From the NCBI GenBank assembly GCA_964537055.1, contig CAZHYV010000006.1, positions 124,001 through 188,000 on the forward strand: a stretch of DNA of 64,000 bases, read 5' to 3'. A model generated the notes under the pieces. That model was not told where the DNA came from, ran no database searches, and saw nothing but the letters and a program-made list of their open reading frames with translations. The stretch comes from CAZHYV01 sp964537055. GTDB lineage: Bacteria; Myxococcota_A; Polyangia; Palsa-1104; JAEUJZ01. The position numbers were made by a program, and so were the translations under genes. Positions within the stretch are counted from its first letter, which is position 1. The number at the start of each line of letters is the position of its first letter. Of the stretch, positions 43,303 through 52,728 are shown one piece after another.

Positions 43303-45314
43303 CGCTGAAATCCTCCTTCACTCCTTTTTTTCTTGGGAAGAATCGTCCAAAATCACGCCTGCTTAGCCATTTCCGTAAAGGGCCTGTGCCTGCAGGCCAA
43401 TACCGTTGGGATCAAACCCTACGAATGGTTGCGTTAATTATTACCCTCTCGTTCGTAGGGGTCGTTGCTCGGTTGGGATATCTGCAGCTGGTTCAGGGAG
43501 ATTGGTTCTACAGAAGGAGTATTAAGAACACTACACGAGAGATTCCCATTCCTGCGCCTCGTGGAGAAATTCGCGACGTCTACGGGAAACCCCTTGCAAA
43601 AAACGATCCCTCTTATCGTCTCTATGTCAATCCAAGCCGGATGAAGCCAGAGACGCTAGAGCGGCTGCGCCAGTATTTACACTTAGAAGATGATCAATTT
43701 GCTCAAATCGAAGCAAAAATCTCCAGCAGAACAGGACAAGACCGTTCGAAAGAGATTCTCATTTACGAAAATCTTAAGCATGACCAGGTTGCACTCATTG
43801 AGTCGGATCGAAACCATTTAGCCGGGGTTCGAATTGGAATTTATCCGCGACGTGCGTATTTCCGAGGTCCTAATGATCCTCGTCCGGAAGATGAAATCCC
43901 AGGAAAACCGAAAAAGCAAACGGAAGGGCGGATGGTGGCTCATCTTTTAGGGTATGTAAACCAGGTTAATCCTGACGAGATCGGGAATGGGTACCAGCTT
44001 GATGATATCAAAGGTCGTGTGGGCATCGAACGAGCCTTTGAAAAAGAATTGCGTGGGGAGAAAGGGTTTGAAATATTTACCCGGGATGCGAATGGGCAAA
44101 GAAGAACCAATCCTCAGATTACCCAATCTTTAGGTGGGGAATCAAAGAAGGACCCCATCCCGGGAAATCATGTAACTTTAACTATCGATATGCGTCTCCA
44201 GCGGCTTGTTTACCAATCGATTGTTGATACAGACCATGCGACCGCTGCAGCTGTGGTGGATGTTCACACGGGCCGAATCTTAGCGTTGGTATCAAGGCCC
44301 GCGCCTGATTGGAACCATCGGTTTACCCACGAAGAGATCAAAGAACTCGAAGAAAACAAGTTCAAGCCTTTAAAGGATCGTGTTTTGCGCGAGTCTTACT
44401 TTCCTGCATCTACCTTTAAACTTATTACGGCCCTTGCGGCGTTTAAGTACCGTGGTCAGAAAGGGTTTCGCTTTGACCCTTACGATCGAATAAAATGTAA
44501 GGGAGAGTACTGGTACAAAGGACAAAGATTCCGGTGTACAGGTTCTCATGGGCAAATCGGTCTCCATGGAGCCCTGGTCCGTTCTTGTAACGTTTATTTT
44601 TACAAACTGGCTGAAGAGCTGGTAAGCAAGGTTGGATTTAATGCTTTAGCAGAAACGGCCACCTCGCTAGGCCTGGCGCAGCCAACGCACTTAAAGATGG
44701 GAGAGGCGAGCGGTTTTATTCCTACGGAAGAGTACTACCAGGAACATGGAGGATTTATGCCAGGGTATACGTTAAATACCGCAATCGGACAAGGAGATGT
44801 AAAAGTCAATGTCCTGCAGATGGCCATGGCCTATGCTGCGTTTGCCAATGGAGGCAACGTGTATGAGCCTATTTTGGTGGACCACGTGGAGACGCCCGAT
44901 GGAAAAGTACTTATGAAAAATGAGCCGAAAGTTCGAAATCAGGTTAAGATCTCGAAGGAAGCATGGACATTTATCACGCATGCATTGCATGATGTTGTCT
45001 TTCGGAGAACAGGGACAGCTCACAAGACGATCAAACAAGAGTTTGAAAAGATTCCTGTCGATTTGGTAGGGAAGACGGGAACCGCCCAATTGGGAAATGA
45101 GCGAAGGAACCAACCCAACAAAAACAATGCTTGGTTTGTAGGGTTTGCCCCTGCCCGGGATCCTAAAATCGCGATCGCTGTTTTTGTAGAAGAGGGGGGT
45201 CATGGAGGAGAAACAGCCGCTCCCATGGCGATGAGGATCGCCCAAAAATATTTTGAACAAATCGATGGAAAGCCCGCATCTTCTTCCCGAAGAGACGGGC
45301 AATCGTCCCAGTAA
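43299..45314 (+). CDS. mrdA: Penicillin-binding protein 2 (elongasome transpeptidase)
   Basis: Cross-links lateral-wall peptidoglycan with RodA. About 671 residues: an N-terminal cytosolic tail, one membrane helix (MVALIITLSFVGVVARLGYLQL), the pedestal/dimerisation region with GRVGIERAFEKELRGEKG, and the transpeptidase domain with STFK (in FPASTFKLITALAA), SCN (VRSCNVYFYK) and KTG (VGKTGTAQ). ATG 43299 overlaps the mreD stop; the frame is open further up but that part lies inside mreD. Confidence 0.96.
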   Translation: MTLKSSFTPFFLGKNRPKSRLLSHFRKGPVPAGQYRWDQTLRMVALIITLSFVGVVARLGYLQLVQGDWFYRRSIKNTTREIPIPAPRGEIRDVYGKPLAKNDPSYRLYVNPSRMKPETLERLRQYLHLEDDQFAQIEAKISSRTGQDRSKEILIYENLKHDQVALIESDRNHLAGVRIGIYPRRAYFRGPNDPRPEDEIPGKPKKQTEGRMVAHLLGYVNQVNPDEIGNGYQLDDIKGRVGIERAFEKELRGEKGFEIFTRDANGQRRTNPQITQSLGGESKKDPIPGNHVTLTIDMRLQRLVYQSIVDTDHATAAAVVDVHTGRILALVSRPAPDWNHRFTHEEIKELEENKFKPLKDRVLRESYFPASTFKLITALAAFKYRGQKGFRFDPYDRIKCKGEYWYKGQRFRCTGSHGQIGLHGALVRSCNVYFYKLAEELVSKVGFNALAETATSLGLAQPTHLKMGEASGFIPTEEYYQEHGGFMPGYTLNTAIGQGDVKVNVLQMAMAYAAFANGGNVYEPILVDHVETPDGKVLMKNEPKVRNQVKISKEAWTFITHALHDVVFRRTGTAHKTIKQEFEKIPVDLVGKTGTAQLGNERRNQPNKNNAWFVGFAPARDPKIAIAVFVEEGGHGGETAAPMAMRIAQKYFEQIDGKPASSSRRDGQSSQ

Positions 45315-45328
45315 AGGAAGTAAATCGT

Positions 45329-46444
45329 ATGGAGCGTTTTCAGAAGTTCCGCAGACAGTTTGATTGGTTTTTTTGCGTCCTTCTTTTGCTATTGATTGCA
45401 ATTGGCCTGACCAATCTTTACTCGGCAACTCGTTCGGCTTCGCGGGATTCATTTACTCAACAATTTTTTACACAACAAATTGGATGGTTTGTTCTAGGAA
45501 TTGGGGCCTTTATCCTTGCGGCATTAATTGACTTTCGCTTTTTACAAAAGCAATCACTTTGGATTTATATTATTTTAGCCATTCTCCTCCTTCTAGTCCT
45601 TTTTAAAGGGAAATCTTCCCATGGGGCCCGTCGTTGGCTTGAGATCGGAAACACGCCCATACAACCCTCTGAATTTATTAAGATTGGAATCATTTTGGTC
45701 TGCGCCAAGCTATTTTCTGGCGACTCCTTTGATCTTGAATTCCGTCCGCTGCCCTATGCGCTAGCTTGGCATGCCATCTGGATCATTCCGGCCGCCCTTA
45801 TCATGAGGCAGCCTGACCTAGGGACTGCCTTAATCTGTATTTTGATTGCTTCCAGCATGCTTCTTTTGGTTCGTTTCCGGCCGACCATCAAGATCGGCGT
45901 CTTTGCCATTGATTTGGCGGTGGGCTGCCTGATCTTCTTCTTTGGATTAAGAGACTATCAGCGTGCCAGGTTTATGTCATTTTGGTCTCCTGAGCAAGAT
46001 GTCACTGGGACTGGTTGGCATGCTTACCAAGCGCTGGTCGCGATTGGAAGTGGCCAGTTTTGGGGAAAAGGTTATATGCAAAGCACCCAAAACCAATTTC
46101 GCTTTCTCCCCGAGGCGTGGACCGATTTCCCCTTCGTTGTTTTGGCAGAAGAGTGGGGATGGGTGGGTTGTGTCGTTCTGCTTGCCCTGTATTTGGCGTT
46201 GCTTCTCTGGATTCTCAATCTTGCCAACGAGGCAAAAGACCGGTTTTCTCGAAATGTGGTGCTAGGATGTGCAAGTCTGATTTTTTGGCACGTGTTGTTT
46301 AATATTTCTATGGTGACGGGACTAGCCCCAGTGGTTGGGGTTACATTGCCCTTTATTTCCTATGGGGGCTCTAGTTTGCTCACCATGTTGATTGCCCTAG
46401 GCCTTTGTATGAACGTCTCCATTCGTCGGTATTCTCACTTATGA
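45329..46444 (+). CDS. rodA: RodA peptidoglycan glycosyltransferase (SEDS)
   Basis: Polymerises lipid II in the elongasome with PBP2. 371 residues and about ten membrane helices. Recognisable SEDS segments: GARRWLEIGNTPIQPSEFIKIG, RQPDLGTALI, SGQFWGKGYMQSTQNQFRFLPE with DFPFVVLAEEWGW, and TGLAPVVGVTLPFISYGGSSLL. Starts 14 bases after mrdA. Its stop overlaps the next start (ATGA). Confidence 0.97.
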   Translation: MERFQKFRRQFDWFFCVLLLLLIAIGLTNLYSATRSASRDSFTQQFFTQQIGWFVLGIGAFILAALIDFRFLQKQSLWIYIILAILLLLVLFKGKSSHGARRWLEIGNTPIQPSEFIKIGIILVCAKLFSGDSFDLEFRPLPYALAWHAIWIIPAALIMRQPDLGTALICILIASSMLLLVRFRPTIKIGVFAIDLAVGCLIFFFGLRDYQRARFMSFWSPEQDVTGTGWHAYQALVAIGSGQFWGKGYMQSTQNQFRFLPEAWTDFPFVVLAEEWGWVGCVVLLALYLALLLWILNLANEAKDRFSRNVVLGCASLIFWHVLFNISMVTGLAPVVGVTLPFISYGGSSLLTMLIALGLCMNVSIRRYSHL

Positions 46445-47475
46445 TTGATCAAAACACCCCTGCTTCTCTCTCTTTGGTTGTATCGAAACAAGACCAAGGT
46501 CGTCGGCTGGATGACTTTGTTTCTAAGCAGACGGGCATAAGTCGTGCTCGCGCTGTCCAAATGATCCAAAATGGGCAGGTTCTGGTTGGTAAAAGGACCT
46601 CTGTGAAAGGATATTTAGTCAAAGCAGGGGAGATCATCCATCTGACTTCTCCTCCGCAAGACGCGGTTAGTACGCCTCCTGTTGCTGAGCCGGAGTTGCC
46701 TCTTGACGTTCTGTACGAGGATCCACACTTTGTCATCGTTAATAAGCCGGCCGGAATGTCTAGTCACCCCCTGCGACCGGAAGAACGGGGTACTTTGGCC
46801 TCGGCAGTGATTGCCCGGTATCCAGAATGCACTCTCGCGAGTGAACATGCACGGGAGGGTGGCGTTTGCCATCGGCTCGACCGGTGGACTAGCGGAGCCA
46901 TCCTGTTTGCCAGAACGAAAGAGGCTTGGCAAGTAGCAAGGCGGGCTTTTTCTGAGGGTTTGATTGAGAAAGAATACCTAGCGCTTTGTCAGGGCCATGC
47001 CCAGGCAAATCACGGAGAGATCAAGCAGCCCCTTCTTCCTGAGAGGGGGCAGAGAGAAAAGATGAGGGTCGCTGAAACGCCAGAAGAAGTTTACCATGCA
47101 GAGGCGTTGTCTGCCCATACGCAGTTTTGGGTAGAGCAGGTCACAAACGAATTCTCATTGCTACGAGTAAAAACGCTTACAGGTCGTCGTCATCAGATTC
47201 GGGCGCACCTAGCTTATCTAGGCCTTCCCCTTTACGGAGATGAGCTTTATGGCGGCCCTGGGATAGCCAAAGAGATAGAAGTTGCCTTAGGGGCCGAATT
47301 GGTCCAGGTTGTTCAGGGACAATTTCTTCATGCCTCCCGCCTTACCATTCCTTCCCAGATTGGATTGCACCTGCCAGGGCTTAACCTAAAGAAGAACCTC
47401 TCTGTATCTGCACCACTTCCAGAAGGTCGAAAAAAACTCCTTCTGCTGCTTGGGTTTTCACAATCTCTTTTATAA
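46441..47475 (+). CDS. RluA-family 23S rRNA pseudouridine synthase
   Basis: 344 residues. An N-terminal S4 RNA-binding domain (RLDDFVSKQTGISRARAVQMIQNGQV) and the catalytic RluA domain with HRLDRWTSGAILFART, whose Asp is the nucleophile, then LLRVKTLTGRRHQIRAHLAYLG. RluD-like in layout; the exact rRNA site is not certain. Overlaps rodA by four bases, so it is the last gene of the mre operon. A hairpin follows at 47485-47512. Confidence 0.93.
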   Translation: MIDQNTPASLSLVVSKQDQGRRLDDFVSKQTGISRARAVQMIQNGQVLVGKRTSVKGYLVKAGEIIHLTSPPQDAVSTPPVAEPELPLDVLYEDPHFVIVNKPAGMSSHPLRPEERGTLASAVIARYPECTLASEHAREGGVCHRLDRWTSGAILFARTKEAWQVARRAFSEGLIEKEYLALCQGHAQANHGEIKQPLLPERGQREKMRVAETPEEVYHAEALSAHTQFWVEQVTNEFSLLRVKTLTGRRHQIRAHLAYLGLPLYGDELYGGPGIAKEIEVALGAELVQVVQGQFLHASRLTIPSQIGLHLPGLNLKKNLSVSAPLPEGRKKLLLLLGFSQSLL

Positions 47476-47484
47476 AGCTCTGTC

Positions 47485-47512
47485 GTTGGTAAGCCAAGAT
47501 AGGCTAACCAAC
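47485..47512 (+). terminator. Hairpin after the mre operon
   Basis: GTTGGTAAGCC (47485-47495) pairs with GGCTAACCAAC (47502-47512), one mismatch, six-base loop. Only a TTTT follows about ten bases later, so termination is plausible but not clear. Confidence 0.4.
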
Positions 47513-47615
47513 CATGAACGATTTTATGAAAGTCCCTCTTTTCGAAGGAACAAAGCTACCCAAAATGTCTTTTCTCAACTGCCGTTTGGCCGTTTTCTCA
47601 TCTAAAACAAGCGGG

Positions 47616-47990
47616 TTACTTCGCTATTGAAAATGAAGGAAGTGATTTGACCAGAGTTTTTGGGGCAAGGGCGCGGTAACTTTCGTCGATCCAAGCCTTC
47701 ATCAGATCTAAAGGCACCTCTTCACTGTCCTGAAAAGAGACGGTCACCCAACCATTTTTTCCTAGTCCATACCCCGTAGGTTCGGCAAAGGAAAACATAA
47801 GTGCTGATAAATGAGAGTGCGGAAGTTTCAAGGATAAAGAAAAGAGGTTTCCCTGCCTACTGAGAAAAACAAAGGTTTTCTTTTTTACTTTGATTGCTCG
47901 GTGACCCCAGGGAAACTCTTCCACCGTCTCTGGGTAAGAAAGAGCGAATTCACGCAAAACCGCCTCTACAAGATCATAGGGGTGTTTCAT
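47616..47990 (-). CDS. MmcQ/YjbR-family protein
   Basis: A 124-residue protein of the MmcQ/YjbR (DUF419) fold: YPETVEEFPWGHRAIKVKKKTFVFL, then GKNGWVTVSF and the helix DLMKAWIDESYRAL. Members are DNA-binding-like and of unknown role. ATG 47990 is the family-like start, although the frame is open to 48077 and no strong ribosome site is visible. Divergent from nhaA, 110 bases apart. Confidence 0.88.
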   Translation of the reverse strand: MKHPYDLVEAVLREFALSYPETVEEFPWGHRAIKVKKKTFVFLSRQGNLFSLSLKLPHSHLSALMFSFAEPTGYGLGKNGWVTVSFQDSEEVPLDLMKAWIDESYRALAPKTLVKSLPSFSIAK

Positions 47991-48100
47991 GGAAGTAATT
48001 ATGCCTGCTTTCCTGGGTAGGTCAATGGTTAGGTATAGGCTTTCAGGAGTAGGCCGATTTTTGTAGAAAAGTAACAAGGCGTAGTTATTATTATTCCCTT

Positions 48101-49336
48101 ATGATATCAAAGCGCGTCTCTTGGGAGCGCATCACGCAAGCATTTTCAAAATTTTTTAAAGCCCAAGCCACGGGAGGCATTGTCCTTTTTCTATTTGCGC
48201 TGGTTGCCTTATTTTTGGCAAATGGGCGTTATGGACATCAAATCCATTCTTTTTGGCACCAAAAACATACCTTCTTCCAGGGAAAGGGGATGCTTTCATT
48301 CTCGTTTGAGTTCTTGGTGAACGAAGGAGGAATGACTCTGTTCTTCTTACTCGTCGGTCTCGAAATCAAACGAGAACTTGCGCATGGCGAGCTTGCCTCA
48401 TTCCGCAAGGCAGCCCTGCCGATTGTGGGTGCAACGGGAGGCATGGTTGTACCAGCGCTTCTCTTTCTCCTCCTCTGCCACGGGACTCCTCTTGCTAGGG
48501 GATGGGGGATTACAATCGCGACCGATATTGCATTTGCTATCGGAGTTTTGTCTGTTCTAGGAAGGAGGATCCCTTCCTGGATCAAGGTGTTTCTTACCTC
48601 GCTTGCAATTATCGATGACATCGGTAGCATCCTGGTGATTGCCATTTTTTATACGAACCAGCTGTCTTGGATTGCGCTGGTTCTGGCCGTTGTCGTTATT
48701 TTGCTCATGTTGGTACTAAGATTTCTTCAGTGTAAGTATTTAATTTTGTATTTAATCCTGGGGTGCATGATGTGGGTGTGTTTTTTATACTCAGGTATTC
48801 ACGCAACCCTTGCAGGTGTATTAACGGCTGTATTGATACCGCAAGCGCCTGCTTCAAATTCCCCACTGCAAACATTAGAAAGCGCCGATTCTGAGAAGTT
48901 TCAGGGAAACCATTCCTATGCGCGTTTTGAGCAGGGGTTGCATATTGTAGTTACGTACCTTGTCTTGCCCCTCTTTGCTCTATGCAATGCCGCTATCGCA
49001 CTCCCTCTAGATCACATGGGTCTATCGCTTCAACAAAGATTACCCTTGGCCATTATGGTCGGCCTATGTTTGGGTAAACCAGTAGGAATTTTTGGGTTTG
49101 TGTGGTTGGCAGTAAAAACCCGCCGGCTTTCTTTACCCGAGCGCGCCACTTGGCTCCAACTATTTGGGTGTGTCCTGCTTGCGGGGGTCGGGTTTACCAT
49201 ATCATTATTTATCGCCCAACTCTCGTTTCGTGAAACGTGGCTTCAAGAACAGGCAAAAATCGGAGTTTTATTCGCTTCCACAATTTCGCTCTTTTTCGGA
49301 GTGCTCGTTCTTTTACAAGTAAAACGTAAGGAATGA
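48101..49336 (+). CDS. nhaA: Na+/H+ antiporter NhaA
   Basis: Expels sodium in exchange for protons across the inner membrane. 411 residues with about twelve helices. EGGMTLFFLLVGLEIKREL, ATDIAFAIGVL and LAIIDDIGSILVIAIFYT carry the family signature, including the paired Asp that bind the ion. Transcribed alone. The end is convergent with the 5'-nucleotidase gene. Confidence 0.96.
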   Translation: MISKRVSWERITQAFSKFFKAQATGGIVLFLFALVALFLANGRYGHQIHSFWHQKHTFFQGKGMLSFSFEFLVNEGGMTLFFLLVGLEIKRELAHGELASFRKAALPIVGATGGMVVPALLFLLLCHGTPLARGWGITIATDIAFAIGVLSVLGRRIPSWIKVFLTSLAIIDDIGSILVIAIFYTNQLSWIALVLAVVVILLMLVLRFLQCKYLILYLILGCMMWVCFLYSGIHATLAGVLTAVLIPQAPASNSPLQTLESADSEKFQGNHSYARFEQGLHIVVTYLVLPLFALCNAAIALPLDHMGLSLQQRLPLAIMVGLCLGKPVGIFGFVWLAVKTRRLSLPERATWLQLFGCVLLAGVGFTISLFIAQLSFRETWLQEQAKIGVLFASTISLFFGVLVLLQVKRKE

Positions 49337-49396
49337 CTCCTTCCCAGAAGAATGGTCCTTGACAGGACGAAGAACGGTTCGTAGCCAGCCTGCTAG

Positions 49397-50926
49397 CTAG
49401 TAGACACGCTCGTGGGGCAGGTGCTCCCTAGGGGGATGGAAAAAATGGGTAGGGGCGTAGGATAAAAAATTAGAGACGCGGCTCGTGTATACACAAGTGT
49501 AAGCCTTGACCTGCTCTCCAAAAAGAGAATTTTCGGCTCTTGCTTTAAAGAGGGGCCCCCAAAGCGGATGAAATTTTTTCTGGATGCCTATTTCAAGGGC
49601 GGTGATTTCCTCATTCAGTGCTTGATACGTTGCCCAGAGCCGATCGATCTTAGCCCTGGTCTTTGTTCGAGCGGTAGGTGTCAACGGAGAAGCCCGTTCC
49701 AACGTTTGTTGGTAGGAAAGCTCTGCATCCGTTCGGGACCGCCTTCGTTCTAGTTTTTCAAGCCGCTGCAGCTGGATTTTTACATCCTCTTGGAGACGAA
49801 GCTCCTGCTCTAGCTCTTGGACAATTAATGCGGTTCTCCACACGCTAGACTTTTTTACCCGTAGCATGTCCCCGTAGATATGATCTCCGACGTACATCGT
49901 CCGATAGGCAGGGACGTTGAGATAGGTCTGCAGGTCGTGAACATTCCCCTTCTGCAAAATGGGGAAAGACTGTTGAGAAGGATGACTCTTTTTCGCTTCC
50001 GCAGGAGAGACAGGAATATCGACAGTAGAAAAAGGGGTTTTCTCCGTAAAGAAAGCCGGTTTATTTGCATCCACCACAATAAAATCAAAATAATGATGCC
50101 AGTAGGGATATTCAGCAACCTTCCCGTCAAGTAAGTAGGACATCACCGTCATGGCGTAGGTCTGGGAACTATTGGTCAGAAGAAACAATTTCTTCCCTAC
50201 CGAACGGAACCTTTGAAGAACCAAAGGAAGGTCAGGATCAGCTTCAATAAAGGTTTTGATATTGGAGGAAATGAGGGAGCTAATGGTTCCGTCCTGGAAA
50301 GATTCATCCGTACATTCCCGAATATCCTGAAACAGCCGAACATATCTTGCGGGTAGTTCCTCCTTGGGGAAAGCCCCTTCTTTTTGTTCGTAATCGAGAA
50401 AGTCGACCAGCGTCATGAAGAGGGTCGCTTCCGGTAAAGCGTAGAGCGTGTCCATCCAATAGTAATTGGGATAAGTGAACAAAAGCCGATGTTTCTGGTA
50501 GATCTGCTCTATTTGTTCGGGATGCAAAGGGCGACTTCCATGGAATCCTTGACAGACAACTCCGTAGCGGTCGACTTTAAGCAGGTTCCCCTGCCTGCTA
50601 TCAATAATAAGCCCTCTCATAGGAACTTTTGGATCGTAAGGTAGGCTTAAGATGCGAGGGGAGTATCCACGATCTTGGGTTAATTTTTGAAGGACCAGTC
50701 GAAGCGTAAGGGCTTCCATTTGGGGTTGGTGATAAATGGCCAGCGTATAGTCCATATCAAACCCAATGGCATCTATCTTATCTAGAGGTAGAGCCCGATT
50801 GACAAAGATACGTCGATGAAGAAGGGGGTCGGCTGGTGGCATAGCGGTCTCTTTGGCTTCTGGCTTAGGGCGATGCTTAAAAGAAGGAGTGATGGTAGGG
50901 TAGGACGTTTTTTCTAAGACAGACAT
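49397..50926 (-). CDS. HAD-superfamily 5'-nucleotidase (cN-II-like)
   Basis: About 509 residues. FDMDYTLA gives nucleophile Asp57 and acid/base Asp59; LLTNSS is motif II and YVGDHIYGDMLRVKKS motif IV. The order and length match the HAD-IG purine 5'-nucleotidase group related to cytosolic 5'-nucleotidase II, which hydrolyses IMP/GMP. A helical insert near 390-450 is rich in Arg, Glu and Leu. Start uncertain: Met codons at 50965 and 50842 are also possible, the latter with AAAGAGA upstream. Confidence 0.88.
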   Translation of the reverse strand: MSVLEKTSYPTITPSFKHRPKPEAKETAMPPADPLLHRRIFVNRALPLDKIDAIGFDMDYTLAIYHQPQMEALTLRLVLQKLTQDRGYSPRILSLPYDPKVPMRGLIIDSRQGNLLKVDRYGVVCQGFHGSRPLHPEQIEQIYQKHRLLFTYPNYYWMDTLYALPEATLFMTLVDFLDYEQKEGAFPKEELPARYVRLFQDIRECTDESFQDGTISSLISSNIKTFIEADPDLPLVLQRFRSVGKKLFLLTNSSQTYAMTVMSYLLDGKVAEYPYWHHYFDFIVVDANKPAFFTEKTPFSTVDIPVSPAEAKKSHPSQQSFPILQKGNVHDLQTYLNVPAYRTMYVGDHIYGDMLRVKKSSVWRTALIVQELEQELRLQEDVKIQLQRLEKLERRRSRTDAELSYQQTLERASPLTPTARTKTRAKIDRLWATYQALNEEITALEIGIQKKFHPLWGPLFKARAENSLFGEQVKAYTCVYTSRVSNFLSYAPTHFFHPPREHLPHERVY

Positions 50927-51109
50927 GGGTAGGGAGAAAATATAACACTTTTCTAGATGCTTCATCAAGAGGGATTCATCTGTCTTGTAGAAATCAAGGG
51001 GGCTTTTATTGAAAGTGCTACCTTTGGTTTCCTAGAGAATCCCTACGGATGTTGTAGGTTTTGTAGGAAGCTTTAAGGTCGTCTTGGGATCTTGCGTAGG
51101 GTTACACAA

Positions 51110-51193
51110 ATGTCTACCGTAAGTAAAAAATTCAAAACACGTAGACGGAAACATACGAAGAGTTTTTGTAAAAAGATGAATTTGAAAGTATGA
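51110..51193 (+). CDS. Possible 27-residue very basic protein
   Basis: ATG 51110 to TGA 51193 encodes 27 residues with eight Lys, three Arg, one His and no acidic residue (MSTVSKKFKTRRRKH, then TKSFCKKMNLKV). TAGGG lies eight bases upstream, and TTGAAA with a weak TAGAGA 18 bases later (about 51010-51039) could be a promoter. Its size and charge recall small ribosomal proteins such as bTHX or the AURKAIP1/COX24-like group, but no match can be shown. It runs convergently into the tRNA gene and overlaps its last bases. May be chance. Confidence 0.3.
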   Translation: MSTVSKKFKTRRRKHTKSFCKKMNLKV

Positions 51194-51262
51194 CCCCAAC
51201 GGGGTTCGAACCCGTGCTACCGGCGTGAAAGGCCAGTGTCTTAACCACTTGACCATGGGGCC
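51191..51262 (-). tRNA. tRNA-Glu (anticodon TTC)
   Basis: Read on the minus strand, G51262 starts a 72-base cloverleaf without encoded CCA. The acceptor stem is GGCCCCA against TGGGGTC with discriminator A, the D arm is TGGTCAAGTGGTTAAGACA, the anticodon arm is CTGGC-CTTTCAC-GCCGG with TTC at the centre of its loop, and the T arm is CGGGTTCGAACCCCG. Confidence 0.96.
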
Positions 51263-51272
51263 AGCGTTCTTT

Positions 51273-51301
51273 GTTTTGCCATTCTTCTTTGTTTCTGTCA
51301 A
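51273..51301 (-). promoter_or_regulatory. Possible tRNA-Glu promoter
   Basis: A perfect TTGACA (51301-51296), 17 bases, then a poor -10 CAAAAC (51278-51273), ten bases before the tRNA 5' end. The geometry is right, the -10 is weak. Confidence 0.35.
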
Positions 51302-51330
51302 TCGGAATATTTAGAACGAGAATAAATTCC

Positions 51331-52536
51331 TTACCGAGCAGGCTCGTACCAGACTGCGGATGTGGTCAGTCGTCCTGTTCCTGCTCTTGCCACAAATACA
51401 TACGCTGCCTTCGAGGAGAGCACTTCTTGAAAATCCGCATGATCCGTTTGTTCCCAAGTCTTAATCAATTCCCCTTCCCGATAAAGCTCAATCCGTTCCA
51501 CGATCTGCGAGAAAAGAATTTGTAAGAGGACTTGATTGGTGTGCAGCACTTGACCTAGCTGGGGAAACTCTACGTGGAGAGAGGGCATATTGTACACAGC
51601 AATGGTTCTTCTTTCTTTTAAGGCCAAGATGACATTCGGTAAAGAAAGTTCTTTCATGTCGAGTAATGTGAGGGCATCAAGTTCTGGACGGGGCCTGCTT
51701 GGGGACGAGGGAATATACCCAAGCCGTTCCGCCCATGATTCAAGTTTCCCAAGACGATTTCTTGCCTTCCTTACACAGTCAGGCCCATGGGTATCTGCAC
51801 TTCCGAGTGCGGCAATGTGCATACCAAGCCCCGAGTACGCTGTGGCTTCGAGATACCTTTGCTCGAAGTGCTTTCCAAACCCTGCAAGGGCCATCCCATT
51901 ATAAACCTCTAGGCCATCAATAAGCATTCGGTGCTCTTTGGCTTCCCAAAGATCTTCCTCCCACATCATAGGCCCGGGACCTGGGTGGTTTACAATACAA
52001 ACACCTCCGTCGGCATGAGCTTTCTTACAAGCTTCCTTCAAAGGAGTTTCGTTCGCAAGAAACCGTCTAATTCCTAGTAAAGTGATATGGTTAAGATTTC
52101 CAGGGGCTGGAAAGCCAAAAAGAGAATGTTTTCTTTTGAATTTTGGCCCTTTGGCAACCGTGAGTTCCTCGCCCAGTACCGAAAGTAACCCTGGGACTCT
52201 GTTTCTCTGTTCTTTGGACAGCTGCTTTTGAAATTGTTCAAACATAGAGGGAGAGGTGTTAAATACTGAATGGATAGAATGCACCGAAAACTGGATGCCC
52301 CTTTGCTGCATCGCACGATGTAGTTGCGATGAGGACTCGTCTCCATCATCCTTCATTTCCTCTTTCCCGCTATGACCATGAAAGTTAGCCCGAAACATTG
52401 AGCTGGTCATTCTTAGAGAAGAAAAGGGAGAAGAGCCGGGTTGCTCTTTTGGCTTACATCCACTTATTGCAAGACAAAGGCTTGCAAGGGCAACAAAAAG
52501 TTGCTTTTTTGGAAAGACAAGCCGTCTGAAAAGCAT
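51331..52536 (-). CDS. Lipoprotein with PHP-type metallohydrolase domain
   Basis: 401 residues. The lipoprotein signal ends CLAISGC (Cys 27). The rest resembles the CehA/McbA group of PHP-fold hydrolases: FRANFHGHSG (first metal site), GVCIVNHPGPGP, a DGLEVYNG turn and GSADTHGPD (late metal site). Such enzymes cleave phosphoesters or, in CehA, a carbamate ester; here the substrate is unknown and the lipid anchor puts it outside the cytoplasm. Its start directly follows the stop of the small membrane-protein gene (TAGATG), so the two are coupled. Confidence 0.8.
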   Translation of the reverse strand: MLFRRLVFPKKQLFVALASLCLAISGCKPKEQPGSSPFSSLRMTSSMFRANFHGHSGKEEMKDDGDESSSQLHRAMQQRGIQFSVHSIHSVFNTSPSMFEQFQKQLSKEQRNRVPGLLSVLGEELTVAKGPKFKRKHSLFGFPAPGNLNHITLLGIRRFLANETPLKEACKKAHADGGVCIVNHPGPGPMMWEEDLWEAKEHRMLIDGLEVYNGMALAGFGKHFEQRYLEATAYSGLGMHIAALGSADTHGPDCVRKARNRLGKLESWAERLGYIPSSPSRPRPELDALTLLDMKELSLPNVILALKERRTIAVYNMPSLHVEFPQLGQVLHTNQVLLQILFSQIVERIELYREGELIKTWEQTDHADFQEVLSSKAAYVFVARAGTGRLTTSAVWYEPAR

Positions 52537-52728
52537 CTAAAACCGGATGCCCTTTTTTATACGAAACTTCACCCAATCGTAGGCCAAATAAGCCGTGGGA
52601 ACAAGACCTACCACTGCCAGAAGGGGAGAGGCGACAATTCCTAGACTTACCGAGGCAGCCAAAGCGGCTCCTGCCACAAGCCCCTTCTTTTTAGCAGCTT
52701 GTTCGTCTTTTTCTCGAAGTGTTGTCAT
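52537..52728 (-). CDS. Small membrane protein
   Basis: 63 residues from ATG 52728, which has AAGGAGG five bases upstream; a preceding ATG at 52731 is too close. A charged head (REKDEQAAKKKG) is followed by two hydrophobic segments (LVAGAALAASVSLGIVASPLLAV and GLVPTAYLAYDW) and a basic tail. Its stop abuts the PHP lipoprotein start. Function unknown. Confidence 0.75.
   Translation of the reverse strand: MTTLREKDEQAAKKKGLVAGAALAASVSLGIVASPLLAVVGLVPTAYLAYDWVKFRIKKGIRF

Noticed and set aside
51032..51301. 89-residue minus-strand reading frame
   Set aside because: It runs straight through the tRNA-Glu gene.
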